Origin: Candidatus Leucobacter sulfamidivorax | Lineage (GTDB): Bacteria > Actinomycetota > Actinomycetes > Actinomycetales > Microbacteriaceae | Direction: 5' to 3' | Assembly: GCA_016771945.1 (NCBI GenBank) | Contig: QZLF01000003.1 | Location: forward strand, 62,001-126,000 | DNA length: 64,000 bases | Part shown: positions 33,962 to 42,970 of the stretch, one piece after another | Numbering within the stretch: the first letter of the stretch is position 1 | How the letters are laid out: every line of letters starts with the position of its first letter | Translations under genes and position numbers: made by a program | The notes under the pieces: model-generated | What the model was told of the DNA's origin: nothing | Seen by the model: only the letters and a program-made list of their open reading frames with translations | The model's database searches: none

Positions 33962-34311
33962 GTGCCCAGCCCCGAATTCGTCGACGCCGTGCTCGACGTC
34001 GTGGTCCGCATCCCGGCGGGCCGCGTCGTCACCTACGGCGACGTCGCCTGGGCGATCGGCTCGGAGGCGCCGCGCGCGGTCGGCCGGGTCATGGCCCTCT
34101 ACGGCCACGCGGTGCCCTGGTGGCGGGTCGTGCGGGCCAGCGGCGAGCCGCCGCACGGGCCCAGGGCCTGCCCTTCCCCGCTACCTCGAGGGGAAACCCG
34201 CTGCGCGGCCCGCTCGTGCCCGACGAGTACCGCATCGCGCTCTCGTCCGCTCGCCTGAGCTACGACCACGAGATCTACGCCGACGCGGGGCCCACGGGGT
34301 TCGCTCCGTGA
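33962..34311 (+). pseudogene. alkyltransferase-like (ATL/Ogt-type) DNA-binding protein with frameshifts
   Basis: The start (VDAVLDVVVRIPAGRVVTYGDVAWAIGS) is the DNA-binding domain of O6-alkylguanine alkyltransferases and ATL proteins. The usual PCHR active-site tetrapeptide is replaced by PWWR (VPWWRVVRASG), as in ATL proteins that bind lesions without repairing them. Downstream the sequence changes frame twice (about 34150-34190): fragments reading ALPRYLEGKP and LRGPLVPDEYRIALSS belong to one protein but lie in different frames. The end at 34311 overlaps the next gene by four bases. A functional ATL of about 115 residues would result if two indels were repaired. Confidence 0.75.
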
Positions 34312-35195
34312 GCGCGACGCACGGGGATGCGGATCGCGACCGCCTCGTGAGCCCGACCGAGGGCGCCCCGGAAGCCCCCGAGCCCCTGCGCCTGGCCTTC
34401 ACCCGGGGCACCGCCCCCGGCAAATGGGCCCGCCGCTGGGCCGAGGCCTGGCCGGCCGAGCCGCTCGAGCTCGTGCCGCTCGACGTCTCGGGCGTCCCTG
34501 CCGCGGACGCACCGCATCCCGACGCGCTGCTCGAGCGCGTCGCCCCGGGCGCGAGGCCGCCCGGCACCGAGGGCACCGGCGCACCGCGTCACGCCGTGCG
34601 CCTCTACACCGAGTCCGTCGCGCTCGTGGTGGCCATCGACCACGAGCTCGCCGAGCAGCAGACGGCGGATCGCGAAGCGCTCGAGCTGCTGACGCTGCTC
34701 GCGCACCCCGACCACACGGCGGCCTGGCCGGCGCCCGAGCCCTGGGCGGATCCGGCCTGGGCGCCGCGCGACGCCGGCGCGACGCTGGAGCTCGTCGCCA
34801 CGGGTCTGGGCGCCGCGCTGCTCCCGCTGCCGCTCGCCCGCCACCTCGCGAACAAGCGCGAGCACGCGGTGCTGCCCGTCGTCTGCGAGCCCGCCCTCCC
34901 CGGCACCGAGATCTGGGTGAGCTGGGCCGTCGAACGGGACGCGGCCGACGTGCAGCGGCTCGTGGGCATCATGCGCGGGCGCACCGCGCGCAGCGAGCGC
35001 TCGGCGGCACCGGCCGGGGAGGCCGGCGAGCAGGCCGATCCGCCCCCCGCCGCCGAACCCCGGAAACGACCTCGAACCGAGCCGCAGCGGGGGAAGCAGC
35101 CGCAGCCGCCGAAGAACTCGCGCGGCGCGCAGCTCGCCGCCGCGCGCGCCAAGCGGGAATCGCAGAAGCGGCGCGGCCGCAAGGGATCGAGGTAG
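34308..35195 (+). CDS. LysR-type substrate-binding-domain protein lacking an HTH
   Basis: A 295-residue protein whose middle (about 25-225) resembles the effector-binding half of LysR regulators: LRLAFTRGTAPGKW at the start, ELVPLDVSG, AVRLYTESVALVVAIDHELAEQ, and ATGLGAALLPLPLARHL. No helix-turn-helix precedes it. Instead there is a very basic C-terminal tail (PPKNSRGAQLAAARAKRES, then QKRRGRKGSR) that could bind nucleic acid. Such proteins occur in Actinobacteria; function unknown. The GTG start at 34308 overlaps the preceding stop (GTGA) and the TauE-like gene starts four bases after its stop, so these genes look operonic. Confidence 0.75.
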   Translation: MSATHGDADRDRLVSPTEGAPEAPEPLRLAFTRGTAPGKWARRWAEAWPAEPLELVPLDVSGVPAADAPHPDALLERVAPGARPPGTEGTGAPRHAVRLYTESVALVVAIDHELAEQQTADREALELLTLLAHPDHTAAWPAPEPWADPAWAPRDAGATLELVATGLGAALLPLPLARHLANKREHAVLPVVCEPALPGTEIWVSWAVERDAADVQRLVGIMRGRTARSERSAAPAGEAGEQADPPPAAEPRKRPRTEPQRGKQPQPPKNSRGAQLAAARAKRESQKRRGRKGSR

Positions 35196-35198
35196 GGA

Positions 35199-35954
35199 GT
35201 GTTCGCATTGCTGCCGGAGCTCGGTCCCTGGCTCTGGGTGCTGCTCGCGGTGGCGGCCGTCTTCGTGGGCGTCTCGAAGACCGCCGTCCCCGGCAGCAAC
35301 ACGATCGCGATCGCGATCTTCGCCGCGATCCTGCCCGCGCGCGCGTCCACCGCGGCGCTCCTGCTGCTCCTCATCCTCGGCGACGTCTTCGCACTCGCCA
35401 TCTACCGCAGGCACGCGGACTGGTCGACGCTGCTGAAACTGATCCCGGCGGTCGCGACGGGGCTGATCCTGGGCGCCGTCTTCCTCGCCTTCAGCAGCGA
35501 CGCCTGGGTGCGCCGCGGAATCGGCGTGATCCTGCTGCTGCTCATGGCCGTCACCGTCTGGCAGCGGTACCGTCCGCCGGCCGACCACGTCAGCGCGCGC
35601 CGCAGCCGCATCGAACGCGCGGGCTACGGCTCGATCAGCGGCTTCACGACGATGGTCGCGAACGCGGGCGGCGCGGCGATGTCGATGTACCTGCTCGCCG
35701 CGCGCTTCCCGGTGAAGGCCTTCCTCGGCACCGCGGCCTGGTTCTTCGCCGTGATCAACCTCACCAAGGTGCCGATCTCGATCGGCCTCGGCCTCATCAC
35801 CCCTGAGACCCTGGTGCTCGACCTCGTACTGGCCCCCGGAGTCGTGGTGGGCGCACTGATCGGCTGGTGGATCGCCCGCCGCATCAAGCAGTCCGTGTTC
35901 GAGTGGGCGGTGATCATCGCCACGGTCGCCGGCGCGATCTACCTGGTGATCTGA
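35199..35954 (+). CDS. TauE/SafE-family membrane transporter
   Basis: A 251-residue protein with about seven to eight membrane helices. VFVGVSKTAVPGSNTIAIAIFAAILPARAS and the second-half GSISGFTTMVANAGGAAMSMYLLA are the two inverted-repeat signature segments of the TauE/SafE family, which exports sulfite, sulfoacetate or other small anions. It starts with GTG at 35199. Substrate cannot be read from the sequence; the family name is used without claiming sulfite. Confidence 0.88.
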   Translation: MFALLPELGPWLWVLLAVAAVFVGVSKTAVPGSNTIAIAIFAAILPARASTAALLLLLILGDVFALAIYRRHADWSTLLKLIPAVATGLILGAVFLAFSSDAWVRRGIGVILLLLMAVTVWQRYRPPADHVSARRSRIERAGYGSISGFTTMVANAGGAAMSMYLLAARFPVKAFLGTAAWFFAVINLTKVPISIGLGLITPETLVLDLVLAPGVVVGALIGWWIARRIKQSVFEWAVIIATVAGAIYLVI

Positions 35955-36016
35955 TGCGGTTCGCGCGAGAGCACCCTCGGGGGGTGAGAGCATGCGCAGG
36001 GGGCGCTTCCCCGGGT

Positions 36017-36928
36017 ATGCTCTCGCACCCGACGCATGCTTTCGCCGCGGGGCGGACGGCCCTCGTGACCGGCGGCAGCGACGGCATCGGGCTCGAGATC
36101 GCGCGCTGGCTCGCACTCGCCGGGGCCCGCGTGCTGCTGCCGGTGCGCAACCGCGAGAAGGGCGAGCGCGCGGCGGCGCGGATCCGCGAGTCGGCGCCGG
36201 GCGCGCGGCTCGAACTGCTCGACCTCGATCTCGCCCGCCTCGACTCGGTCGCCGCCCTCGTCTCGGAGCTGCGCGACGCCGGCGAGCCGATCGAGCTCGC
36301 GGTGCTGAACGCGGGCATCGTGCAGCTCGGCGAGCGCCGCCGCAGCGTCACCGTCGACGGCTTCGAGCTCGCGTTCCAGACCAACTGCCTGGGCCACTTC
36401 GCCCTCGCGCTCGGCATCCTGCCGCTGCTGCGCGCGTGCGGCGCCCGCATAGCGGTGCAGGGCAGCGTCGCGGCGGCCGGGGCGCGACTCCGCTGGGGCG
36501 ATCTGCAGGGAGCGCAGCGCTACGGGGCGTTCCGCGCCTACCGCTCGTCGAAGCTCGCCCTCGGCCTATTCGGCGTCGAGCTCGCGCGCCGCAGCGCGGC
36601 CGAGGGATGGGGCCTGGGCGTGCAGCTGTGCCACCCGGGCATCGCGCCGGGATCCGCCATCGCCCCCGCACTGCGGGCGCTGCTGCCGCCGGAGCTCGTG
36701 CGCACCGCGACGGCATACCTCGGCAATCCGCCGAGACAGGCTGCGCTGACGGCCCTCGCCGCGCTCGCGGCGCCGCCCACCGCCTCGCCGCGCATGTTCG
36801 TCCCCGCCGGGCCGTTCGGCCTCGCCGGGCCCCCGCGCGAGCGCGCGCCCTTCGCCGAGCTCGAGCGGGCGGGCGACGCGCGCCTGCTGTGGGAGCTCGC
36901 CGCGCGCTGGGCGCCGATCCGCCCTTGA
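36017..36928 (+). CDS. short-chain dehydrogenase/reductase
   Basis: A 303-residue SDR enzyme. The cofactor motif TGGSDGIG is near residue 17, LDLDLARLDS follows, and NAGI is the strand-4 signature. The active site is YRSSK (Tyr-x-x-x-Lys). PVRNREKGERAA after strand 2 suggests NADP(H) preference from its basic residues. The ATG at 36017 is selected because the Rossmann fold begins there; the longer frame overlaps the TauE-like gene. It ends four bases before the convergent metallopeptidase gene. Confidence 0.88.
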   Translation: MLSHPTHAFAAGRTALVTGGSDGIGLEIARWLALAGARVLLPVRNREKGERAAARIRESAPGARLELLDLDLARLDSVAALVSELRDAGEPIELAVLNAGIVQLGERRRSVTVDGFELAFQTNCLGHFALALGILPLLRACGARIAVQGSVAAAGARLRWGDLQGAQRYGAFRAYRSSKLALGLFGVELARRSAAEGWGLGVQLCHPGIAPGSAIAPALRALLPPELVRTATAYLGNPPRQAALTALAALAAPPTASPRMFVPAGPFGLAGPPRERAPFAELERAGDARLLWELAARWAPIRP

Positions 36929-36932
36929 GCCC

Positions 36933-37811
36933 TCAGAGGCTGCCGGCCGACACATCGAAGGTGCCGCAGGCGGCCACGCCCTCGCGGTAACCGGTCTGGA
37001 ACCAGCGCTGGCGCTGCTCCGAGGTGCCGTGCGTGAAGCCCTCGGGATTCACCTGCCCGCCCGAACGCTGCTGGATGTAGTCGTCGCCGATCGAGGCCGC
37101 GGCGTTCATGGCGTCGGCGATCTCGTCCGCGGTCACGGGCCGCATGAAGGCCTGGCCGTTCGCATCCGTCACCGTGGAGGCCTCGCCCACCCACGCCCCC
37201 GCGTAGCAGTCGGCCTGCAGCTCGAGGCGCACCGAACCGGAGGCGGGGCCGGAGCCGCGATCGGCCCGCTGCATGTCGCCCGTGAGGTTCGAGACGTGAT
37301 GACCCCACTCGTGGGCGAGCACGTACATCTGCGCGAGCGGGCCGGCCGTCGCGCCGAAGTCGCTGCGCAGCGTCGCGAAGAACGCCGTGTCGAGGTAGAT
37401 CGACTCGTCGCTCGGGCAGTAGAAGGGGCCGATCGCGGCGGAAGCGGTGCCGCAGGCCGAATCGGTGGATCCGGAGTAGAGGATCACGCCCGGCGCGCGG
37501 TAGCCGCTCTCGAACTGGTCCGCCCAGAAGACGTCGAGCGAATCGGCGGCCGCGGCCATGCGGCACTCGTCGTTCGCGTTGGCGTCGGCGCCGGTCTCGC
37601 AGTTCTCGAGCGGAGCGATCTGCTCGCTCGAACTCTGCCCGCCGAGACCCACCGTCTGCGCGATCGGGGTCAGGTCGACGCCGAGGAACTGCGAGAGCAG
37701 GGCCACGGCGATCACCACGAGCGCGCCGCCCCCGCCGATCGCCGCGACTCGCCCGCCTCGCCTGCGCTGCACCTTGCCGGTGTCGATACGGGCGTTGTCG
37801 TTGAACGTCAC
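36933..37811 (-). CDS. neutral zinc metallopeptidase, YpfJ/KPN_02809 family
   Basis: A 292-residue membrane-anchored protein. A cytosolic basic N-terminus (KVQRRRGGR) is followed by one membrane helix (about 22-42) and an extracytoplasmic domain. HEWGHH is the zinc-binding site, with the downstream ELQADCYAGAW supplying the third ligand as in YpfJ. Cysteine pairs (ENCETG, NDECRM, DSACGT, FYCPSD) could form disulfides outside the cell. The length is standard for the family. Biological substrate unknown. It converges with the SDR gene, with only four bases between stops. Confidence 0.93.
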   Translation of the reverse strand: MTFNDNARIDTGKVQRRRGGRVAAIGGGGALVVIAVALLSQFLGVDLTPIAQTVGLGGQSSSEQIAPLENCETGADANANDECRMAAAADSLDVFWADQFESGYRAPGVILYSGSTDSACGTASAAIGPFYCPSDESIYLDTAFFATLRSDFGATAGPLAQMYVLAHEWGHHVSNLTGDMQRADRGSGPASGSVRLELQADCYAGAWVGEASTVTDANGQAFMRPVTADEIADAMNAAASIGDDYIQQRSGGQVNPEGFTHGTSEQRQRWFQTGYREGVAACGTFDVSAGSL

Positions 37812-37973
37812 TGTCTTCGCTCCGATCGCGCCGCGGGCCTCGGGCCTCTTCCGGGAAGAAGGAACCGAGCCGCAGAACGCCTCTCGGCGGAAGGCCGCTC
37901 GGAGCGGCGAAAAATGGAGCCCGGGTTACTGCGGCCCGGCGATCACCAGTGTAGCGCGTCGCGATCCGTCTGG

Positions 37974-38600
37974 TCAGTCGAGTGTGCCGTCGCGCCAGCG
38001 GCGCGCTCCGGCCCGGAACTCGTCGGCGAAGGTGGCGTAGCGCAGCGCCCGCGTCGTGAGCTCGGACGCGTGCTCCCCGTCGCCGAGCTCGCGATCGTCG
38101 GCGAGCGAAGCCGCGCCGAGCGACATGACCCGGCAGTAGCTCGAGGCGCGCTCGAGCGCGATCGCGAGATCCCCCTGGAACACCCCGCGCAGGATGGTTG
38201 CGCAGAGGCGGTCGATCGACTGCGGGGTGACGGGCTCGGCGACCCCTGCGACCACCGGGTCGATCGTGACGGCGGCGGCCTGGCCGATGCGGAAGATCTC
38301 GGCGGTGCCCTCGGGATCCCGCTCGGCGACGCGGTGCAGCAGGTAGATGCGCCACAGCTGCCCGGCGAGCGAGTGCGCGCCCGCGTCGGCCCACAGCTCG
38401 GCGATGTCGTCGATGCCGCTCTGCGAGGCGAGCGTGACGACCCGCTCGACCACCTCGGGGTCGGCGACGCTGCGCACCCGGTCGAGCAGCGCCCAGGAGG
38501 TCTCCTGCGCGAGGCGGTGGGCGGCGCCGGGCTCGTCCGAGCCGATGATCCAGTCGAAGGCGTCGGTCGGCTGCAGCATCGGGCGTCGGTAGTCCCCCAT
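37974..38600 (-). CDS. conserved hypothetical protein
   Basis: A 208-residue, mostly helical, soluble protein. WALLDRVRSVADPEVVERVV and HSLAGQLWRIYLLHRVAE suggest a compact helical bundle. There is no signal sequence and no catalytic motif I recognise. Similar proteins in Microbacteriaceae have been labelled as RNA-polymerase-beta-like without support I can see here. The ATG at 38600 has AGGGGAGGG upstream. It lies next to tRNA-Lys, which is on the opposite strand. Confidence 0.7.
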   Translation of the reverse strand: MGDYRRPMLQPTDAFDWIIGSDEPGAAHRLAQETSWALLDRVRSVADPEVVERVVTLASQSGIDDIAELWADAGAHSLAGQLWRIYLLHRVAERDPEGTAEIFRIGQAAAVTIDPVVAGVAEPVTPQSIDRLCATILRGVFQGDLAIALERASSYCRVMSLGAASLADDRELGDGEHASELTTRALRYATFADEFRAGARRWRDGTLD

Positions 38601-38714
38601 CGCGGGCCCTCCCCTCGTCTCACCGGTCGCGCCTTCCGCGACGGGGAGAGTCTACGCCCGCCGCACGACGCACGCGTGCAGCGGGCGCGTATCTCGACAC
38701 GATAGATTGTCTGC

Positions 38715-38787
38715 GGGCCTCTAGCTCAGTCGGTAGAGCAGCGGACTTTTAATCCGTAGGTCGTCGGTTCGAGCCCGACGGGGCCCA
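38715..38787 (+). tRNA. tRNA-Lys (TTT)
   Basis: A 73-nt tRNA with acceptor stem GGGCCTC/GGGGCCC (one G-U pair), discriminator A, D-region AGCTCAGTCGGTAGAGC, anticodon loop CTTTTAA (anticodon TTT) and T-arm CGTCGGTTCGAGCCCGACG. CCA is not encoded. Confidence 0.96.
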
Positions 38788-38912
38788 CAGGCGCAGTTGA
38801 AGACATCCGCCGGAGTCAGGGCCACTGGGCGACCTGCGTTCGCGGCATGGCGCAGGCCGCCACTGATGCGCCCCGCGTCCCCCATCACAGTGCGGGGCGG
38901 GGCGGTCTCCTG

Positions 38913-39404
38913 TCAGTGGATGCCCGTTTCGATAGCGCGTGGGGGTGTCGGTGCCGCAGGGGTCGCGCCCGGGGCGCCCTCATTTCCCGGGAGTTCGACA
39001 AGAGGCAGGTCGACGCACTGACTGACGTTCTCATACAACGTCTGCTCGGGCAGGCCGTTCCCGGCAGAGCTCGCGACCGTGACCGTGAGCGGATTCGATT
39101 GGGGCGCGGCCAGGTACGGAAACACGATATCTTCGGGGCCGTACGTGTACCCGAGCTCCTGAGTGGCATCAGCACTGAAGAGGACGTTCCCGGCACCGTC
39201 GGTCACCTCGATGGAGTAGTGCTCGTACCCGTCACCGGTGTTGTCTCGATCGATGATGAACCCGCTGTGGATGAGCCTGGCCCCGTCGCAGGTCGCTTCG
39301 AAACTGTGCGGACCGGTGAACGTCAAGGCCTGCGCAGAGGACGCTGCGATGCCCGACGCGGTGAGAATGAGTGCTGCTGCGGCCACGCAGGCCATCTTCT
39401 TCAT
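38913..39404 (-). CDS. secreted protein of unknown function
   Basis: A 163-residue exported protein. A signal peptide MKKMACVAAAALILTASG ends near ASSAQA. The mature part is beta-rich (EHYSIEVTDGAGNVLFSA, PLTVTVASSAG) with two cysteines (EATCDG, VSQCVD), and a proline/alanine-rich tail (PGATPAAPTPPRAIE). I do not recognise the family. A start six bases upstream (ATG at 39410) is possible; no clear ribosome site precedes either. Between 38788 and 38912 there is only an imperfect inverted repeat (CCACTGA...TCAGTGG). Confidence 0.7.
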   Translation of the reverse strand: MKKMACVAAAALILTASGIAASSAQALTFTGPHSFEATCDGARLIHSGFIIDRDNTGDGYEHYSIEVTDGAGNVLFSADATQELGYTYGPEDIVFPYLAAPQSNPLTVTVASSAGNGLPEQTLYENVSQCVDLPLVELPGNEGAPGATPAAPTPPRAIETGIH

Positions 39405-39410
39405 GTGCAT

Positions 39411-39736
39411 GAGCAATGACTGTACTGGACGTGAAGGGCGCCAGCGCCTCGACACGAAACGATGCGCGGAGCGCCACATCTCAGTACCGGTGTCTCGTGC
39501 TCCTCTCACATGTTGAGAAGGCCCCTTCGGTCCGAGGAGCAAGCCCGGCACGCAGAGCCAGCCCGTACACGGTCGCGCGATGGATGCCGCCCCGCTTCGC
39601 CGACTCGTTCACCGGTGCCCAACGACGCACTGATCCGACGACTCGGCTCGATTCCGGGCATTCAAACGGGTTCGACCGATGGGCGATTTTTCCACCGCGG
39701 GACCCGAGATCCGCGGCGCATCCCGCCTCGGCGCGC
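39411..39736 (-). pseudogene. intergenic stretch with a possible HTH (transposase/recombinase) remnant
   Basis: On the minus strand one frame, ending near the RHRY stop around 39481, contains RWAPVNESAKRGGIHR directly followed by ATVYGLALRAGLAPR. This looks like the helix-turn-helix of an IS30-like transposase or a recombinase. No catalytic domain follows and no terminal repeats were found, so at most it is a relic. Otherwise this 326-base gap holds nothing I can assign. Confidence 0.3.
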
Positions 39737-40669
39737 TCAGGGCGCGAGGACGATCTTGCCGACGACCGTTCCCGCGCTCAGCGCGTCGTGGGCCTCCGCC
39801 GCCCGCGCCAAGGGGAGGATGAGGCCCACGTGCGGGCGGAGACGCCCGTCCGAGACGAGGTCGGCGACGCTCCGCAGGACTTCGCCGTCGGGGCGGACGC
39901 GGATCTCCGCGTGCGCGATCCCGCGACGTGCCGCCTCCTCGATCACCTCGGGCGCGGTGCCGGGCACCAGGGTCGCCAGCACTCCCCCGTCCCGGACCAC
40001 CGAGATCGTGCGCTTCACCTCCTCGCCGCCGAGCGTGTCGAGCGCCACGTCGACGGGAGCGAGACCCTCCGTATAGTCCCGGGCCCGGTAGTCGACTACC
40101 TCGTCGGCGCCCAGCCCGCGCACGAAGTCGGCCTTGGCCGCGCTCACGGTGGCGATCGTATAGGCGCCGAGGGCCTTCGCGAGTTGAATGGCGACGTGCC
40201 CGACCCCTCCCGCGCCCGCGTGCACGAGCACCCGCTGCCCCGGCCGGAGCGCCGCCGCCTCGACGAGAGCCTGCCAGGCGGTGAGCGCGACCAGCGGCAG
40301 CGCCGCCGCTTCGATGTCGCTCAGCGCCGCGGGGGTGCGCGCGAACTCGCCTGCGGCCCCCACCACGTACTCCGCGTAGCAGCCCGCCTCGTTCGGGAAG
40401 GCCGGCATCCCGAAGACCCGGTCGCCGACGGCGAAGTCGACGACGCCCGGACCGACCGCGTCGACGACTCCCGCGACGTCCCAGCCGAGCACGAAGGGCG
40501 GTTCGCCGAGGAAGGGCAGCCACCCCTCGCGAACCGCGATGTCGACCGGGTTCACCCCGATGCCGGCGACGCGCACGCGGATCTGCCCGCCGCCGGGCGT
40601 CGGGGTCTCGGCCCGGGCTTCCTTCAGCACCTCGGAACCGCCGAGAGCCTCCTGTTCGATGATCCGCAT
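39737..40669 (-). CDS. zinc-independent quinone oxidoreductase-like (MDR superfamily) enzyme
   Basis: A 310-residue medium-chain dehydrogenase/reductase of the quinone-oxidoreductase branch. The N-terminal GroES-like domain contains RVAGIGVNPVDIAVREG and LGWDVAGVVDAVG, and the NADPH-binding Rossmann motif is VHAGAGGVGHVAIQLAK. No structural or catalytic zinc cysteines are seen. The ATG at 40669 is preceded by GGGAG; the frame extends upstream but the added residues are not protein-like. Likely an NADPH-dependent reductase of quinones or enones. Confidence 0.88.
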   Translation of the reverse strand: MRIIEQEALGGSEVLKEARAETPTPGGGQIRVRVAGIGVNPVDIAVREGWLPFLGEPPFVLGWDVAGVVDAVGPGVVDFAVGDRVFGMPAFPNEAGCYAEYVVGAAGEFARTPAALSDIEAAALPLVALTAWQALVEAAALRPGQRVLVHAGAGGVGHVAIQLAKALGAYTIATVSAAKADFVRGLGADEVVDYRARDYTEGLAPVDVALDTLGGEEVKRTISVVRDGGVLATLVPGTAPEVIEEAARRGIAHAEIRVRPDGEVLRSVADLVSDGRLRPHVGLILPLARAAEAHDALSAGTVVGKIVLAP

Positions 40670-41000
40670 GGGCCGTTCTCCCGCCTTCTCGACCGTCGGT
40701 CCGCTGCGATGAGTCCAGCGGAGTCGCGCCATTGTAACGACGCCGACCGATGCGGCGACCCCTCCCGCGTGCCACATTCGCATGGGTGGAATTCGACGAT
40801 GGATCGGCCGGCGCCGTGGGCGGGACTGCGCGGGAGACCGCGGGAGCTCCACCGCACCGGCACTGCGCAGACGTCACGCCGGCACCGCACCGGCACGGCG
40901 CCGATCCTGCCGCATAATGAGGGAGGGCCGCGGCCGGATGCCGGCGAATCCGGAGGAACCGACGACGAGCCGACGACGACCGGGCGACGAGGAGCACGCG
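40670..41000. other. intergenic region, divergent promoters
   Basis: This 331-base gap lies between the oxidoreductase gene (minus) and ltrA (plus). It contains the ltrA ribosome site GAGGAG near 40990. An in-frame ATG at 40938 could extend LtrA by 21 residues but is less well placed. No other gene, repeat or clear promoter is seen. Confidence 0.5.
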
Positions 41001-42230
41001 ATGAGGAAGCACACCCGAGCCGGTCTGCCCCGCATGCTTCCGCGCGATCCGGCGCAGACCTTCCGCTCGTCGAGCCCGCTCGAGCTGTTCTTCGACCTCA
41101 TCTTCGTCGTCGCCGTCTCGCTCAGCTCGGCGCAGCTGCACCATGCCGAGTCCGAGGCCCATATCGGCGCCGGGGTGCTCGGCTATCTCATGGTGTTCTT
41201 CGGCATCTGGTGGGCCTGGATGAACTTCACCTGGTTCGCGAGCGCCTTCGACACCGACGACTGGTTCTACCGCCTGCTGACGCTCACCCAGATGGCCGGG
41301 GTACTGGTGCTCGCGGTCGGCACGGCGCCGGCGATGCAGGCGGGCGACTTCGGGCTCATGATCCTGGGGTACGTGGTCATGCGGCTCGCCCTCGTCGTGC
41401 AGTGGCTGCGCGCATCGCGCAGCCATCCCGGGCTGCGTCGCACCGCGCTGCGCTACGCACTGGGGGTGACGCTCTGCCAGGCCGGCTGGATCGCCTTCCT
41501 CTGGGTGCCCGGCGAGTGGGCGCTTCCCGCGTTCGCGGTGCTCGCGATCGGCGAGCTCGCGGTGCCGGTCTGGGCCGAGTCGATCCGCCAGACTCCCTGG
41601 CACCCGGGCCACATCACCGACCGCTACGGCTCGTTCACGCTCATCGTGCTCGGCGAGTCGGTGCTCGCCTCGACCGTCGCGGTCGCGAGCGCCGCCGCCG
41701 ACTCCGACCGGCTCGGCGAGATCGCCGCGATCGGCTTCACCGGCCTCGCCCTCGCGGCGGGCATGTGGTGGCTCTACTTCGCAGCGGACGTGGCGGATCG
41801 CCTCACCGCGCTGAGGTCGGCGCTGCCCTTCGGCTACGGCCACTACATCGTCTTCGCCTCGGCCGGCGCCTTCTCGGCGGGCATCTCGGTGGTGCTCGAC
41901 GCCGAGCTCGGCGACACCGCCTTCGGCGGCGCCGTCTCCGACCGCATCGCAGCCGCCGCCACCCTCACGGTACCGATCGCGCTCTTCGTGCTCGGCGTCT
42001 GGCTGCTGATCCTGCGCCATCACCTGCGCGGACCGGCCCGGGTGCTCGTGCCGATCGGCGCGGTCGCGATCGCCGCGTGCGCGCTGCTGCCCTGGGCGAT
42101 GCTGTTCGCGGCCATCGTGATGGCCGCGCTCGTCGCGCTGGTCGAGCGGGAGCGGCGGATCGGGATCGCCGACGAGGATCCTGCGGCAGCGTCCGAACCC
42201 GAACCCGCGTCGGGAGACGCTCCGAGGTGA
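41001..42230 (+). CDS. ltrA: low temperature requirement protein A (LtrA) family
   Basis: A 409-residue membrane protein with roughly eleven helices. SSPLELFFDLIFVVAVSLSS is the N-terminal signature of LtrA and HITDRYGSFTLIVLGESV is the second conserved segment. LtrA was named from a Listeria mutant unable to grow in the cold; its molecular role is unknown. The start ATG at 41001 follows GAGGAGCACGCG. Confidence 0.92.
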   Translation: MRKHTRAGLPRMLPRDPAQTFRSSSPLELFFDLIFVVAVSLSSAQLHHAESEAHIGAGVLGYLMVFFGIWWAWMNFTWFASAFDTDDWFYRLLTLTQMAGVLVLAVGTAPAMQAGDFGLMILGYVVMRLALVVQWLRASRSHPGLRRTALRYALGVTLCQAGWIAFLWVPGEWALPAFAVLAIGELAVPVWAESIRQTPWHPGHITDRYGSFTLIVLGESVLASTVAVASAAADSDRLGEIAAIGFTGLALAAGMWWLYFAADVADRLTALRSALPFGYGHYIVFASAGAFSAGISVVLDAELGDTAFGGAVSDRIAAAATLTVPIALFVLGVWLLILRHHLRGPARVLVPIGAVAIAACALLPWAMLFAAIVMAALVALVERERRIGIADEDPAAASEPEPASGDAPR

Positions 42231-42286
42231 GACCGGGACACGGCGGGTCGGTCGCGGGAGATCCGCTCGCGTCGTGAGTCGGCAGC

Positions 42287-42396
42287 CCTCAGGACTCGTC
42301 CTCGGGGTACTGGAATACGTCGTCGAGACCCACGCCGAAGACCCGGGCGATCTGGAACGCCATCTCGAGCGACGGCGAGTAGCGGCCCTGCTCGGG
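42287..42396 (-). pseudogene. 3' fragment of an Xre/Cro-family HTH regulator
   Basis: On the minus strand the frame reads GRYSPSLEMAFQIARVFG then VGLDDVFQYPEDES and stops. This is the well-known C-terminal end of small Xre-type repressors. The part that should hold the helix-turn-helix is absent: upstream the sequence becomes that of an alpha/beta hydrolase on the opposite strand, with the junction near 42396. Confidence 0.7.
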
Positions 42397-42910
42397 CACA
42401 GCTACGGCGGCACGATCATCGCGCGTGTTCGAGGAGGTGCCCGAGCGCATCAAACGCCTGATCTTCTGGAACGCCTTCGTGCCCGAAGCCGGGAACAGCC
42501 TGCTCGACGAGACCCCGCCGCACTACCGGGCGCTCTTCCAGCAGCTGGCAGAGGCGTCCGACGACAACACGGTGACGATGCCGTTCCCGATCTGGCGCGA
42601 GAACTTCATCCAGGACGCCGACCTCGAACTGGCGACCAGGACGTACGGGATGCTCTCCAGCGAGCCGTTCCAGCCCTTCGTCGACAAGCTCCCCCTCGAC
42701 CGCTTCTACTCGAAGCTGCACGAGGTCGGCCGGAGCTACATCAATGCCACCGAGGACATCGCGCTTCCGCCCGGGGAATGGGGCTGGCATCCGCGCATGT
42801 CCTCCCGTCTCCAGGGCGCGAGGCTGGTGCAGCTCCCCGGGAGTCACGAGGTGATGTTCACCGATCCCGGCCTGCTCGCGCGGAAGATCTTCGAGGCGGG
42901 GCGGGACTGA
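42396..42910 (+). pseudogene. 3' fragment of an alpha/beta hydrolase, with a frameshift
   Basis: The fragment starts abruptly in the middle of a hydrolase: LLGHSYGGTIIA is the nucleophile elbow (GHSYGG). One base later the frame changes (near 42424) and continues VFEEVPERIKRLIFWNAFVP to LVQLPGSHEVMFTDPGLLA with the catalytic histidine. The N-terminal 80-100 residues are missing, replaced by the end of an Xre-type regulator on the other strand. Truncated and frameshifted, it is not expected to be functional. Resembles esterase-like hydrolases with a PGSHEVMFT end. Confidence 0.75.
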
Positions 42911-42970
42911 GCCGAGGCGGAGGCGGGACTGTCCGGTCCCTCCTCCGCCGCGCGGCGCGTCACGTGATGC

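Noticed and set aside
39416..42277. 953-codon plus-strand frame across the oxidoreductase and LtrA genes
   Set aside because: Crosses two confidently placed genes in the wrong frame or strand and has no domain.
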